From positions 1 through 16,586 of the forward strand of contig JBBKWX010000124.1 of assembly GCA_037969175.1 (NCBI GenBank): a stretch of 16,586 nt of DNA, in the 5' to 3' direction. Below the pieces are notes generated by a model. It saw only the letters and a list, made by a program, of their open reading frames with translations. It was not told the DNA's origin and did not search any database. Below are positions 7,289-14,150 of the stretch, one piece after another (positions within the stretch are counted from its first letter, which is position 1; each line of letters begins with the position of its first letter). The position numbers and the translations under genes were made by a program. Source of the DNA: JBBKWX01 sp037969175. GTDB taxonomy: Bacteria > Bacteroidota > Bacteroidia > AKYH767-A > JBBKVM01.

Positions 7289-7711
7289 ATGATAAATAAA
7301 CTTTTTCCTTGTTTATGGTTTGACGGTCAAGCCAATGAAGCAGCAGATTTTTATTGTTCAATTTTCAAAAACTCAAAGCTGGTTTCTGAAAATCCAATGG
7401 TAGTAATCTTTGAACTCAACGAAACAAAATTTATGGCTTTAAATGGAGGACCTGAATATAAATTCTCGCCTGCTAACTCTTATGTAATTACTTGTGAAAC
7501 ACAAGATGAAATCGACCATTATTGGGAAAAGCTTGGTGATGGTGGAAAGTATAATAAATGTGGCTGGCTGGATGATAAATTTGGCGTTTCATGGCAAATT
7601 GTTCCTTCCATATTAGGTCAACTAATGAACGATCCAGAAAAAGCTCCAAAAGTAATGTATGCCTTTATGCAAATGACTAAATTTGATATTGAAAAATTAA
7701 AGAACGCTTAA
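7289..7711 (+). CDS. VOC-fold protein of the PhnB / 3-dmu-9_3-mt family
   Basis: A 140-residue cytoplasmic protein. The start LFPCLWFDGQANEAADFY (residues 5-22), the middle MALNGGPEYKFS and the end GWLDDKFGVSWQIVP (92-106) are typical of the 3-demethylubiquinone-9 methyltransferase-like subgroup of the vicinal oxygen chelate superfamily. The family name comes from sequence similarity and does not show methyltransferase activity. Compared with the usual 155-160 residues, the stretch between 'SIFKNS' and 'FELN' (29-42) is about 15-20 residues shorter, so a loop and strand of the first module are reduced. The gene is 11 bp upstream of a second VOC gene and almost certainly shares its transcript. 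Confidence 0.85.
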   Translation: MINKLFPCLWFDGQANEAADFYCSIFKNSKLVSENPMVVIFELNETKFMALNGGPEYKFSPANSYVITCETQDEIDHYWEKLGDGGKYNKCGWLDDKFGVSWQIVPSILGQLMNDPEKAPKVMYAFMQMTKFDIEKLKNA

Positions 7712-7722
7712 AATAAATAATT

Positions 7723-8163
7723 ATGGCACTTATTAATCCCTACTTATACTTCAATGGAAATACTGAAGATGCATTTAATTTTTACAAATCTGTTTTCGGT
7801 GGAGAGTTCGCATTGATCATTCGTTTTAAAGATATGCCCAACCCGGAATATCCGGTAGCAGAAGAGGACGCTGACAAAATAATGCATATTGCTTTGCCAA
7901 TAGGTAAGGAAAATGTATTAATGGCGACCGACTTTTTAGAAAAAAAGGGACAGAAAATGGAAGAAGGAAACAGATATTCTATTTCAATAAGTGCAGAAAG
8001 CAAAGATGAAGCCGACAAATTATTTAATGGCCTTTCTAAGGGAGGAAATATTGAAATACCCATCGCTGAAAGTCCCTGGGGTTCCTATTTTGGCATATTT
8101 AATGACAAATATGGTATCCAATGGATGGTAGATTTTGATTCGAAATATTCAGGTAAAGTTTAA
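7723..8163 (+). CDS. VOC-fold protein (PhnB-like)
   Basis: A 146-residue VOC protein with the typical opening PYLYFNGNTEDAFNFYKSVF (residues 6-25), FGGEFA, a central IMHIALPIGKENVLMATD (53-70) and the ending SPWGSYFGIFNDKYGIQW (117-134). Such PhnB/glyoxalase-like proteins are dimers that often bind a metal or a hydrophobic ligand; no activity can be named. It follows the preceding VOC gene by 11 bp and forms a two-gene operon with it. The two differ in subgroup, so this is not a recent tandem duplication. Confidence 0.87.
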   Translation: MALINPYLYFNGNTEDAFNFYKSVFGGEFALIIRFKDMPNPEYPVAEEDADKIMHIALPIGKENVLMATDFLEKKGQKMEEGNRYSISISAESKDEADKLFNGLSKGGNIEIPIAESPWGSYFGIFNDKYGIQWMVDFDSKYSGKV

Positions 8164-8183
8164 GATGGCAAAAAAAGAAATCC

Positions 8184-8269
8184 CTACAGCAATTGTGCTA
8201 AAGGCGGGTTGAGAAACATTTAAAATTTTTATGTATGGCACACTACCGCTTTGCTGGAAAATGTTGTAG
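8184..8269. repeat. Overlapping inverted repeats between VOC and GNAT genes
   Basis: CTACA (8184-8188) pairs with TGTAG (8265-8269), CAGCA (8187-8191) with TGCTG (8252-8256), and AACATTT (8215-8221) with AAATGTT (8259-8265); these stems partly compete. A 15-codon ORF (8165-8212) starts right after the VOC stop and looks accidental. The layout recalls the variable hairpins found between other genes in this window. Confidence 0.3.
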
Positions 8270-8308
8270 CTAAAAAAAACCTGCTCTTAAATAAAATCAA
8301 TAATTATT

Positions 8309-8839
8309 ATGACAACATTTATCTTGAGTATTCTTCTGCAAAAAAAATCCTCACAAAACAAATCATTTATTCCTGCGGACTATAAAGTTCCGGACACAAT
8401 GCAGACTGAACATTTCAGAATCAGGATGCTATCAGTGAACGATGTTGTAAAAGATTATGATGCTGTAATGTCAAGTATTGATCATATCAGGAAAATGTAT
8501 CCGACAGGTAGTTGGCCTTCAAAAGACCTGACCCTTGAGCAAGATCTAATTGATTTGGGATGGCATCAAAAGGAATTTCAAATGAGAAGTTCATTTGCTT
8601 ATACTGTAGTTAGTCTGGATGAAAGCAGCGTACTTGGTTGCGTATATATTCATCCGACCACGAAAGCAGACTATGATGCAAGTATAGACATGTGGGTAAG
8701 AGCAAGTGAAGTAGATAATGGACTTGATTCTATCTTGTTTGATGTTGTTAAAAAATGGGTTTCAAAAGTATGGCCATTTCAGAAAGTCGCTTATCCAGGG
8801 CGTGAAATAAATTGGATTGAATGGGATTCCATGAAATAA
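8309..8839 (+). CDS. GNAT-like N-acetyltransferase family protein
   Basis: A 176-residue cytoplasmic protein. I recognise the pattern of a GNAT-type group by LTLEQDLIDLGWHQKEF (residues 74-90), RSSFAYTVVSLDESSVLGCV (93-112), YDASIDMWVR (122-131) and the ending KVWPFQKVAYPGREI (153-167). The acetyl-CoA-binding motif A (R/Q-x-x-G-x-G/A) is not obvious, as usual in this subgroup, so an activity is not assured. The first 20 residues include a short hydrophobic run (FILSILLQKK) that is not part of the domain; a start at Met31 (8399) would trim part of the family's N-terminus, so I keep 8309. Its acceptor is unknown. Confidence 0.75.
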   Translation: MTTFILSILLQKKSSQNKSFIPADYKVPDTMQTEHFRIRMLSVNDVVKDYDAVMSSIDHIRKMYPTGSWPSKDLTLEQDLIDLGWHQKEFQMRSSFAYTVVSLDESSVLGCVYIHPTTKADYDASIDMWVRASEVDNGLDSILFDVVKKWVSKVWPFQKVAYPGREINWIEWDSMK

Positions 8840-8915
8840 ATACCTGCTGTACTCATGGTTGTGAATAGTGGAATATAGAGCATTAATATAGACTAGAAAT
8901 ATAGACAATATCAGA

Positions 8916-9338
8916 ATGGAAAGTATGAATGGATTCAAAATAACGACCTCTGACAACCAAGAAATCAAATTTGAATTCTATATCGACGTTGCACCAATAA
9001 CATCAATGGCATTTCTTAGTATTCTGCCGTTCACACGCACATTTAACCACGCAAGAGTGTCCGGACAAGAAATTTGGATAGACGATGTTCCTAAGCTTGA
9101 CATCATACAAGAGAACGCATCAGTATTCACTGAGCCGGGCGAAGTTGTATTTGGACCTACAAGACCAATTAGAACAAAAACTGCAAACTGTTTTGGCATT
9201 TACTATGGTGAAGGCAAAGGATTGGATGCCTGTAACATATTCGCAAAAGTAATAGACATCGACAAAGAAAAATTAATTGACTTAGGTAACAATATTTGGA
9301 AAAATGGTTCACAGGAATTGACAATATCAAAAGTCTAA
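8916..9338 (+). CDS. DUF3830 family, cyclophilin-like fold protein
   Basis: A 140-residue protein. APITSMAFLSILPF (residues 26-39), HARVSGQEIWI (45-55), ENASVFTEPGEVVFGP (66-81) and CNIFAKV (106-112) match DUF3830, a small group with a cyclophilin-like beta barrel. Isomerase activity is not shown for the family, and no role is known. Met4 (8925) is an alternative start. It lies 76 bp after the GNAT-like gene. Confidence 0.7.
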   Translation: MESMNGFKITTSDNQEIKFEFYIDVAPITSMAFLSILPFTRTFNHARVSGQEIWIDDVPKLDIIQENASVFTEPGEVVFGPTRPIRTKTANCFGIYYGEGKGLDACNIFAKVIDIDKEKLIDLGNNIWKNGSQELTISKV

Positions 9339-9383
9339 ACAAATTCCGAAAAGCTCAACTACTAAAGGGAAAATGCTCAATGA

Positions 9384-9403
9384 TAGCATATTATTATATG
9401 CTA
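9384..9403 (+). terminator. Perfect 8-bp hairpin downstream of the DUF3830 gene
   Basis: TAGCATAT-TATT-ATATGCTA forms an AT-rich stem with a four-base loop 45 bp after the stop. It is followed by TAGTTATTG rather than a solid T-run, so termination is only suggested. Confidence 0.35.
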
Positions 9404-9476
9404 GTTATTGGAGTAAACCCGGAATAATTATATGTAACTAAAATTGTAGTTTGAATAAAATTAAAAGCAAAGTAAA

Positions 9477-10040
9477 ATGAAATGTTCAGTTTTTACAGCA
9501 ACAAGCGTTGATGGTTATATTGCTACAAAAGACGGAGGTGTAGAATGGTTAAACACTGCCGGAAATAAAGATGCTGATATGCTAGAACATGGAGATATGG
9601 GGATTAAAGAGTATATCTCTTCGGTTGACTGTATGATCATGGGACGTAAATGTATGGACACGCTTTCAAGTATGAATTTAACACCCGAACAATGGTTTTA
9701 TGGGAACTTGAAAATGATTGTGCTAAGTAATACAATAAAAGAAGCTCCAGAGAATATGAAAGACAAAGTAGAGATGTATTCAGGAGATCTGTTAACTCTA
9801 ATTTCTAATCTGGAAAACGAAGGCCATAAACATGCCTACATCGACGGAGGGACAACCATTCAAGAGTTTATTAATCTCAAACTGATCAACGAGATTACAA
9901 TTACAAAAGCACCTATTCTGCTTGGTGAAGGCATCTCTTTATTTGGAAAAACATTTAAAGACATTAAACTTGAAAAAGCTGAAGCTATTGCATTTCCAAA
10001 TGACTTCATCCAGCTAAAATATAAAGTAAACTATCTGTAA
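9477..10040 (+). CDS. Dihydrofolate reductase / RibD C-terminal domain family reductase
   Basis: A 187-residue cytoplasmic protein of the RibD_C/DHFR-like superfamily, which binds NADPH and reduces folate- or pyrimidine-like substrates. It starts with the family motif SVFTATSVDGYIA (residues 4-16) followed by GGVEWL (20-25). VDCMIMGRKCMDTL (50-63) supplies the NADPH-binding 'MGR' turn, and AYIDGGTTIQEFI (120-132) the second nucleotide-binding 'DGG' loop. The end TKAPILLGEGISLFG (143-157) is also typical. It resembles YwjB/YyaP-type proteins rather than the main chromosomal FolA, and these have not been shown to confer trimethoprim resistance. The 138-bp upstream gap and own leader suggest a single unit. 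Confidence 0.88.
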   Translation: MKCSVFTATSVDGYIATKDGGVEWLNTAGNKDADMLEHGDMGIKEYISSVDCMIMGRKCMDTLSSMNLTPEQWFYGNLKMIVLSNTIKEAPENMKDKVEMYSGDLLTLISNLENEGHKHAYIDGGTTIQEFINLKLINEITITKAPILLGEGISLFGKTFKDIKLEKAEAIAFPNDFIQLKYKVNYL

Positions 10041-10106
10041 AATTGTATATAGCGTATAAAAACGCGTCGTCTATTGAACGTTTTGTAGAATTTAAAACTA
10101 ACTGAA

Positions 10107-10541
10107 ATGATGGAAAAAGAGATTGTTCGCAAAGGAGAAGGTGAGAACTATAACTACAGTCAAGATCATTGTTTCGTTAAACTCTCTTCAAAAAGCACCA
10201 ATGGTGAATTATGCTTAGTGGAGGATAAAATTAAACCCGGTTTTTTCTTAGCGCGGCATCATCACAAGATCATGACTGAAGTGTTCTATATCCTGGAAGG
10301 CGAAGTGGAACTGATCTTTGATGATGAAAGTGTGATCTGCCTGCCGGGAGATACGATCACCGTTCCTCCGAATGTATGGCATGCGGCAAGATGTGAAAAG
10401 GGCGGTAAGATGTTAACCTTGTTCAAAAACGGACAGTTTGATGTATTTCTGGAGAGGTTGTCGAAAATGTCTGACAGTAATTTTGCAGATACAGATCTGA
10501 TGAAATCCATTTCAGCTGAGTTTGACATATACAATGAATAA
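10107..10541 (+). CDS. Single-domain cupin protein
   Basis: A 144-residue protein with a complete metal-binding cupin. Motif 1 is G45-x5-H51-x-H53-x4-E58-x6-G65 and motif 2 is G81-x5-P87 to His92, giving three His and one Glu ligands as in the classic family. The metal and the substrate are unknown; such small cupins act as isomerases, dioxygenases or sugar-binding proteins. ATG codons at 10107 and 10110 are both possible starts. It lies 66 bp after the reductase, and a small GCGT...ACGC hairpin (10052-10065) is in between. Confidence 0.85.
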   Translation: MMEKEIVRKGEGENYNYSQDHCFVKLSSKSTNGELCLVEDKIKPGFFLARHHHKIMTEVFYILEGEVELIFDDESVICLPGDTITVPPNVWHAARCEKGGKMLTLFKNGQFDVFLERLSKMSDSNFADTDLMKSISAEFDIYNE

Positions 10542-11312
10542 GATTGGACCTAATAAGAACTGTATACAATAACAATAAATTGTCTAAGAACGAAACTTAC
10601 TATTTTAAGAATCCAGAAACAAAATAGCAGATTCTTGCTTCAATAACAATACAATATTTAGAAGCATCTATTGTAGTTTTAAACAATGTATTACCTGACT
10701 ATCAGGATCCAATAATCTACCAGATAATAAAGTTGGTTTAATTAATATTTTTCGAATATCTCATTAATGAAACCAATAGGATCAATTGAAGAACAGAGCT
10801 AATTATTCCCATCAGTTATAAATAAAGGATAAGTAGATTTTGGAAAAGGCTTGTATACTACTAGGATACACATTGTATTAGGCCACTATTAATACCTAGA
10901 TACTTAAGAATACCTCTATCTACTATTGAAATGAAATACCTAACATGCTCTATTTCATGTTGATATGCCCAAATAATATTTGCTAATATCTATATATGAT
11001 ATGGAAGCAATATCAACATTTGAATAATGTAACTTTTTATCAAAATTATGTAACTCTTTTCACACTAAAAGCAGACAACTTTGATAGTAATAAATCATTA
11101 CTCAAAAAATAAGGACAAAGACAGTTAATAACCAGCTAAGCACTTTACAGATAGGTAAATGATGAAACAGTTTACATTCATTATAAAATGAAAATATTAT
11201 ATCAGGTTCAATTTCATTCATCTTAAAAGAAGTGGTTAATAAATTTTAATCCTACAAAAATCTGAACGTATAATCAATCTTAGGAATTGATATAAACATA
11301 AAAATAATAATA
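10542..11312. other. 771-bp AT-rich gap with no convincing gene
   Basis: All frames are broken by stops. On the minus strand two adjacent frames read protein-like text: roughly 11050-10970 reads LHNFDKKLHYSNVDIAS..., then 10985-10880 reads AYQHEIEHVRYFISIVDRG in a shifted frame. This could be the trace of a decayed gene, but the AT-rich composition makes such stretches easy to get by chance. A hairpin (ATGAAATA 10931-10938 with TATTTCAT 10951-10958) lies in the same place. The promoter of the downstream stress cluster must lie near the right end, but I cannot point to a clear one. Confidence 0.4.
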
Positions 11313-11495
11313 ATGACTGCTATGAAAACTTCAAAATCCAACATACTATTCTTTCTATTTTATATTACAATTCTATTAAGTTCATGCTCTATAGTAGGTG
11401 ATATATTTAAAGCAGGTATGGGTTTTGGTATTTTTATAGTGGTCGCAATCATAATAGCAATTATATATTTTGCTGCACGGATTAATAAAAAATAA
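11313..11495 (+). CDS. Small lipoprotein with one membrane helix
   Basis: A 60-residue protein. An N-terminal hydrophobic signal ends in the lipobox L-S-S-C25, so Cys25 should be lipidated after signal peptidase II cleavage. A second hydrophobic helix (about 36-55) and a basic tail (RINKK) follow. The true start may be the ATG at 11322, which gives a more usual lipoprotein signal beginning MKTSKSN. Close relatives in Bacteroidota are sometimes labelled 'phosphatidate cytidylyltransferase', a name unsuited to 60 residues. It heads a series of small stress-type genes and has a 92-bp gap to the next one. Confidence 0.7.
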   Translation: MTAMKTSKSNILFFLFYITILLSSCSIVGDIFKAGMGFGIFIVVAIIIAIIYFAARINKK

Positions 11496-11586
11496 AGTAG
11501 TAATTCAACATTGGAATTTACATAACAGGAATATTTGTTTTTTACTTTAATTCAACTAATAATATACAAACTCTAAAAATAAAATA

Positions 11587-12144
11587 ATGAAACATAATCT
11601 TAACGAAATGGCTAATAATTACCCTTCGAGCCGAAGAATCTTAACCGGAATGTTCCGTGACAGTGAAAGTATAATGACAGTCTACAACAAGCTTCATGAA
11701 AAAGGATACAGTATTGACGAGATTAATTTAATAATGACTAACGAGACACACAAACTACATTTTTCCGGCGAATTGATAGAAACAGAAATAGAAACTAAAG
11801 CAGCAGAAGGTGTAAGTTATGGTTCGACAATTGGTGGCCCAGTTGGAGCATTTTCAGGAGCTGTAGCGGCTCTTGGGACAAGCTTGGCAGCTCCGGATCT
11901 TAAATTAAAAGCAGTAGGCCCTATTGCTGCAGGAATAACCGGTGAGGATGCAGGAGCCAATTCATCTGGATTAACCGTGGCATTTGTAGGTTCAGGAATT
12001 CCCGAAGCACGTGCACAATTTTATGAATCAGGAATCAGAAACGGCAAAATCCTTTTGGGGGTTCGACCTCGTACTCCAGAAGATGCAACATTCTTTATTA
12101 ATAATTGGCGAATAAACAAAGTAGAAGGTATTAATAGTTTTTAA
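11587..12144 (+). CDS. General stress protein 17M-like (YflT family) protein
   Basis: A 185-residue protein. RRILTGMFRDSESIMTVYNK (residues 16-35) and KGYSIDEINLIMT (39-51) are the start of the GSP17M/YflT-type domain. A Gly/Ala-rich segment (about 74-130, SYGSTIGGPVGAFSGAVAALG) could form a membrane-embedded or membrane-associated hairpin. The ending GSGIPEARAQFYESGI (135-150) with KILLGVRPRTPEDA (153-166) is characteristic. Members are stress-induced in Bacillus, but the molecular task is unknown. It sits among YtxH, lmo0937-like and PA2169 genes, a usual company for envelope or desiccation stress in Bacteroidota. Met8 could also serve as start. Confidence 0.8.
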   Translation: MKHNLNEMANNYPSSRRILTGMFRDSESIMTVYNKLHEKGYSIDEINLIMTNETHKLHFSGELIETEIETKAAEGVSYGSTIGGPVGAFSGAVAALGTSLAAPDLKLKAVGPIAAGITGEDAGANSSGLTVAFVGSGIPEARAQFYESGIRNGKILLGVRPRTPEDATFFINNWRINKVEGINSF

Positions 12145-12219
12145 TTTTTAATCCATAAAATTCTTTCAAACGCCAATCCATAATAAAATTAATTTCATAT
12201 AATATAATAACACATCATC

Positions 12220-12378
12220 ATGGGAAATCTACTTTATATAATCGCAGTAATCCTTATTATAAGTTGGCTAATTGGTTTCGTTGGATACAATGTAGGAGGA
12301 GGCCTTATTCATCTTCTTCTTGTAATTGCAATTATTGCAATTCTCATAAGAGTAATTCAGGGAAGAAGACCACTTTAA
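12220..12378 (+). CDS. lmo0937-like 52-residue membrane protein
   Basis: A very short gene that fits the lmo0937 (DUF5670) group: MGNLLYIIAVILIISWLIGF, then the GYNVGGGLIHLLLVI core and a basic end QGRRPL. It has two hydrophobic helices (about 4-22 and 27-44) linked by a short Gly-rich turn, so it should be an integral inner-membrane hairpin. No function is known. It lies 75 bp after the GSP17M-like gene and 40 bp before the YtxH gene, with which it is probably co-transcribed. Confidence 0.85.
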   Translation: MGNLLYIIAVILIISWLIGFVGYNVGGGLIHLLLVIAIIAILIRVIQGRRPL

Positions 12379-12418
12379 AATTTAAATTAATAAATCAAAC
12401 TTTTAAAATAAACAAGTT

Positions 12419-12733
12419 ATGAGCAACAAAAATGTAGTATTAGGAACATTGGCAGGACTAGCCATTGGAGCAATAGCAGGAATTCTATTAGCTCCTGAAA
12501 AAGGTTCAACCACACGCAAAAAAATTAAGGCCAAAGGTGGTGATTATGCAGATGAACTAAAATCAAAATTTGACCAGTTCATTGATATGATTACAACACA
12601 ATTTGAGCACACCAGCAAAGAGGCTGAAGATTTAGTAAACAAAGGAAATTCTAAATATGAAGAAGTAAAACAAAATGTAAAAACAGCAACTAATAATTTG
12701 CATCAGGATATAGGATCAAACATTAAAAAATAA
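12419..12733 (+). CDS. YtxH domain protein
   Basis: A 104-residue protein with the YtxH pattern: an N-terminal membrane helix rich in Gly and Ala (LGTLAGLAIGAIAGILLAPEKG, about residues 8-29, the 'LLAPEKG' being diagnostic), then TRKKIK and a long charged amphipathic region (35-104) likely to form a coiled coil in the cytoplasm. YtxH proteins are linked to general stress response, with no known reaction. It follows the lmo0937-like gene by 40 bp. Confidence 0.9.
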   Translation: MSNKNVVLGTLAGLAIGAIAGILLAPEKGSTTRKKIKAKGGDYADELKSKFDQFIDMITTQFEHTSKEAEDLVNKGNSKYEEVKQNVKTATNNLHQDIGSNIKK

Positions 12734-12748
12734 ACATCCTATTTTTAA

Positions 12749-12886
12749 GCAGTTTCAAATTTTGATTTATAATTTTTTTTTCATTAAAGAGTTGAAATTA
12801 ATTTCGTCATCCAATTTAATTAAATAAATTTTGAATGATAATTAATTAAACTCATTGAATAATATAATTGAGATTTTTGAAACTGC
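12749..12886. repeat. 138-bp inverted-repeat unit in the gap after ytxH-like gene
   Basis: GCAGTTTCAAA (12749-12759) and TTTGAAACTGC (12876-12886) are perfect 11-bp inverted ends. Inside, further arms pair imperfectly (TCATTAAAGAGTTGAAATTAA with AATTAATTAAACTCATTGA), so the whole unit could fold into one long AT-rich hairpin. No target duplication is visible. It may be an old MITE-like copy or a structured 3' end. The rest of the 312-bp gap (12734-13045) holds no gene. Confidence 0.45.
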
Positions 12887-13045
12887 GCTGTAAACTTTGC
12901 AGGCTATTGTTGGCTAGATACAGTATCATTTACTTCACATAAGATGTAGTTCAACTTTAAGTTAGAGGTAAGTCTTAAGTCCTTTAATAAAGAGCAGGTT
13001 TGAAGTATGCAATAAATTTAATTTCAATCAAACAATTTAAACAAG

Positions 13046-13501
13046 ATGAATAAGGAAAAATCAATTGATGTGTTAAACACACTCATCGAAATTAACAACG
13101 ACAGAATAGAAGGTTATGAAACGGCATCAGAAGAAACTGAAGAGCAGGATTTAAAAATGTTGTTTGGCCAGTTTGCACAAACCAGTAATAGATGTAAGCA
13201 GGAATTACTAAATGAAGTAAACAAGTTAGGCGGAGAGCCGGTTGAAGGAACAAGAACTACCGGAAAGTTTTTTCGTGTATGGATGGATGTAAAAGCAGCT
13301 CTCACAGGCAACGATCGAAAAGCAATTCTCAACTCATGTGAATATGGTGAAGATGTAGCAGTCGAAACATACCAAAATGCACTAAAAAACAATCAAAGTG
13401 ACATTACATCGGATCAATATGCTTTGCTGAATGCACAACACGGGTTAATTAAAGCAGATCACGACAGAGTAAGATCAATGCGTGATTCATTAGTAGATTA
13501 A
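13046..13501 (+). CDS. PA2169 family four-helix-bundle protein (DUF2383)
   Basis: A 151-residue all-helical soluble protein. LNTLIEINNDRIEGYETASEE (N-terminal helix), LFGQFAQTSNRCKQELLNEV (second helix, about 39-58), WMDVKAALTGNDRKAILNSCEYGEDVAVETYQNAL (third region, about 78-112) and QHGLIKADHDRVRSMRD (fourth helix) match PA2169/DUF2383, a ferritin-like bundle. The pattern of Glu/Asp/His could bind metal, but this is not shown. It has a separate 312-bp upstream gap, so it is probably its own transcript, and it is followed by a strong terminator. Confidence 0.88.
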   Translation: MNKEKSIDVLNTLIEINNDRIEGYETASEETEEQDLKMLFGQFAQTSNRCKQELLNEVNKLGGEPVEGTRTTGKFFRVWMDVKAALTGNDRKAILNSCEYGEDVAVETYQNALKNNQSDITSDQYALLNAQHGLIKADHDRVRSMRDSLVD

Positions 13502-13562
13502 CAAGAAATAATAGTAAAGTGCATACTATGCATACCTTGCTAAAGAACTGGAAGAATCCATA

Positions 13563-13659
13563 TGGGCATAAACGCCCAACTATTATAGGTTGAGCTATCA
13601 ATTCAGCAAATACATAATTACTTCATAAGTGCTAACAATTAAAATTTTTAATTGTTAGC
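13563..13659. repeat. Two hairpins after the PA2169-family gene
   Basis: TGGGC (13563-13567) pairs with GCCCA (13574-13578). At 13631-13659 a 29-nt sequence is a perfect palindrome except for its central base (arms GCTAACAATTAAAA / TTTTAATTGTTAGC). No T-run follows the second, but as an AT-rich symmetric structure it could act as a bidirectional terminator or a protein-binding site. Confidence 0.5.
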
Positions 13660-13686
13660 CATTTAAACGTTTATTAATAAAAATAT

Positions 13687-13728
13687 CGGAAGAGCTAAGA
13701 ATTCTTACTTCTTCCGACTTGCTTTTTT
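13687..13728 (+). terminator. Rho-independent terminator of the stress gene region
   Basis: CGGAAGA (13687-13693) pairs with TCTTCCG (13710-13716), enclosing the perfect palindrome TAAGAATTCTTA (13696-13707); 26 of 30 bases obey the symmetry. It is followed by ACTTGCTTTTTT, a proper T-run. This is the best terminator in the window and marks the end of the stress region on the + strand. Confidence 0.7.
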
Positions 13729-13877
13729 AAATTAAGTCAGTTATGCAAGGGCATGCAGTAACAAAAATATTTTCATAATGCTTCAAATCATTCCAGAAGT
13801 ATTTTTATTGACATGGTATTTTTCAATTTTATACAAAACAAATATTTGCAGCTTATTGTTATAGATAGCAAAACAAA
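13729..13877. other. Leader of the decayed beta-lactamase; no gene
   Basis: AT-rich DNA between the terminator and the first ATG of the pseudogene. TTGACA occurs at 13819 but without a convincing partner box at the right distance. Nothing else is seen. Confidence 0.4.
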
Positions 13878-14141
13878 ATGATGATACTACTATCGATCAT
13901 ATTAAGTTTGAAATTTGCAATTCCCGGACAGGTAAATTGTATACAAAAACTGCCAACTGTAATACGCTAAGGCTTCAAGATATTTAATGATCAATTTTCG
14001 GCTGAAGTATCATTTGCACTTAATGACCTGCAACATGATAGATATATCTTCTTCAATAAAGTCCCAATAAAAAGTACTTTCCCCGGCTGCTACTTCCAGT
14101 TCTCCAAATCACTTATTGGTCTTAGGTCATAGTAACTATAG

Positions 14142-14150
14142 ATAAAAAAT
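14142..14150. repeat. Left copy of the 9-bp target duplication ATAAAAAAT
   Basis: Identical to 14826-14834. Joining the flanks with one copy gives the continuous reading V-T-I-D-K-K-Y-V-M-L-C-D-T, which aligns without gap to V-I-K-D-E-N-F-V-I-P-W-D-S of the intact beta-lactamase. Confidence 0.85.

Noticed and set aside
8165..8212. 15-codon ORF after the second VOC gene
   Set aside because: Too short and no known small-protein pattern; it overlaps the hairpin arms.
482..10541. True integron cassette array
   Set aside because: Only one gap shows attC-like geometry, the other hairpins lack the AAC/GTT ends, and no integrase is in the window; kept only as a hypothesis.
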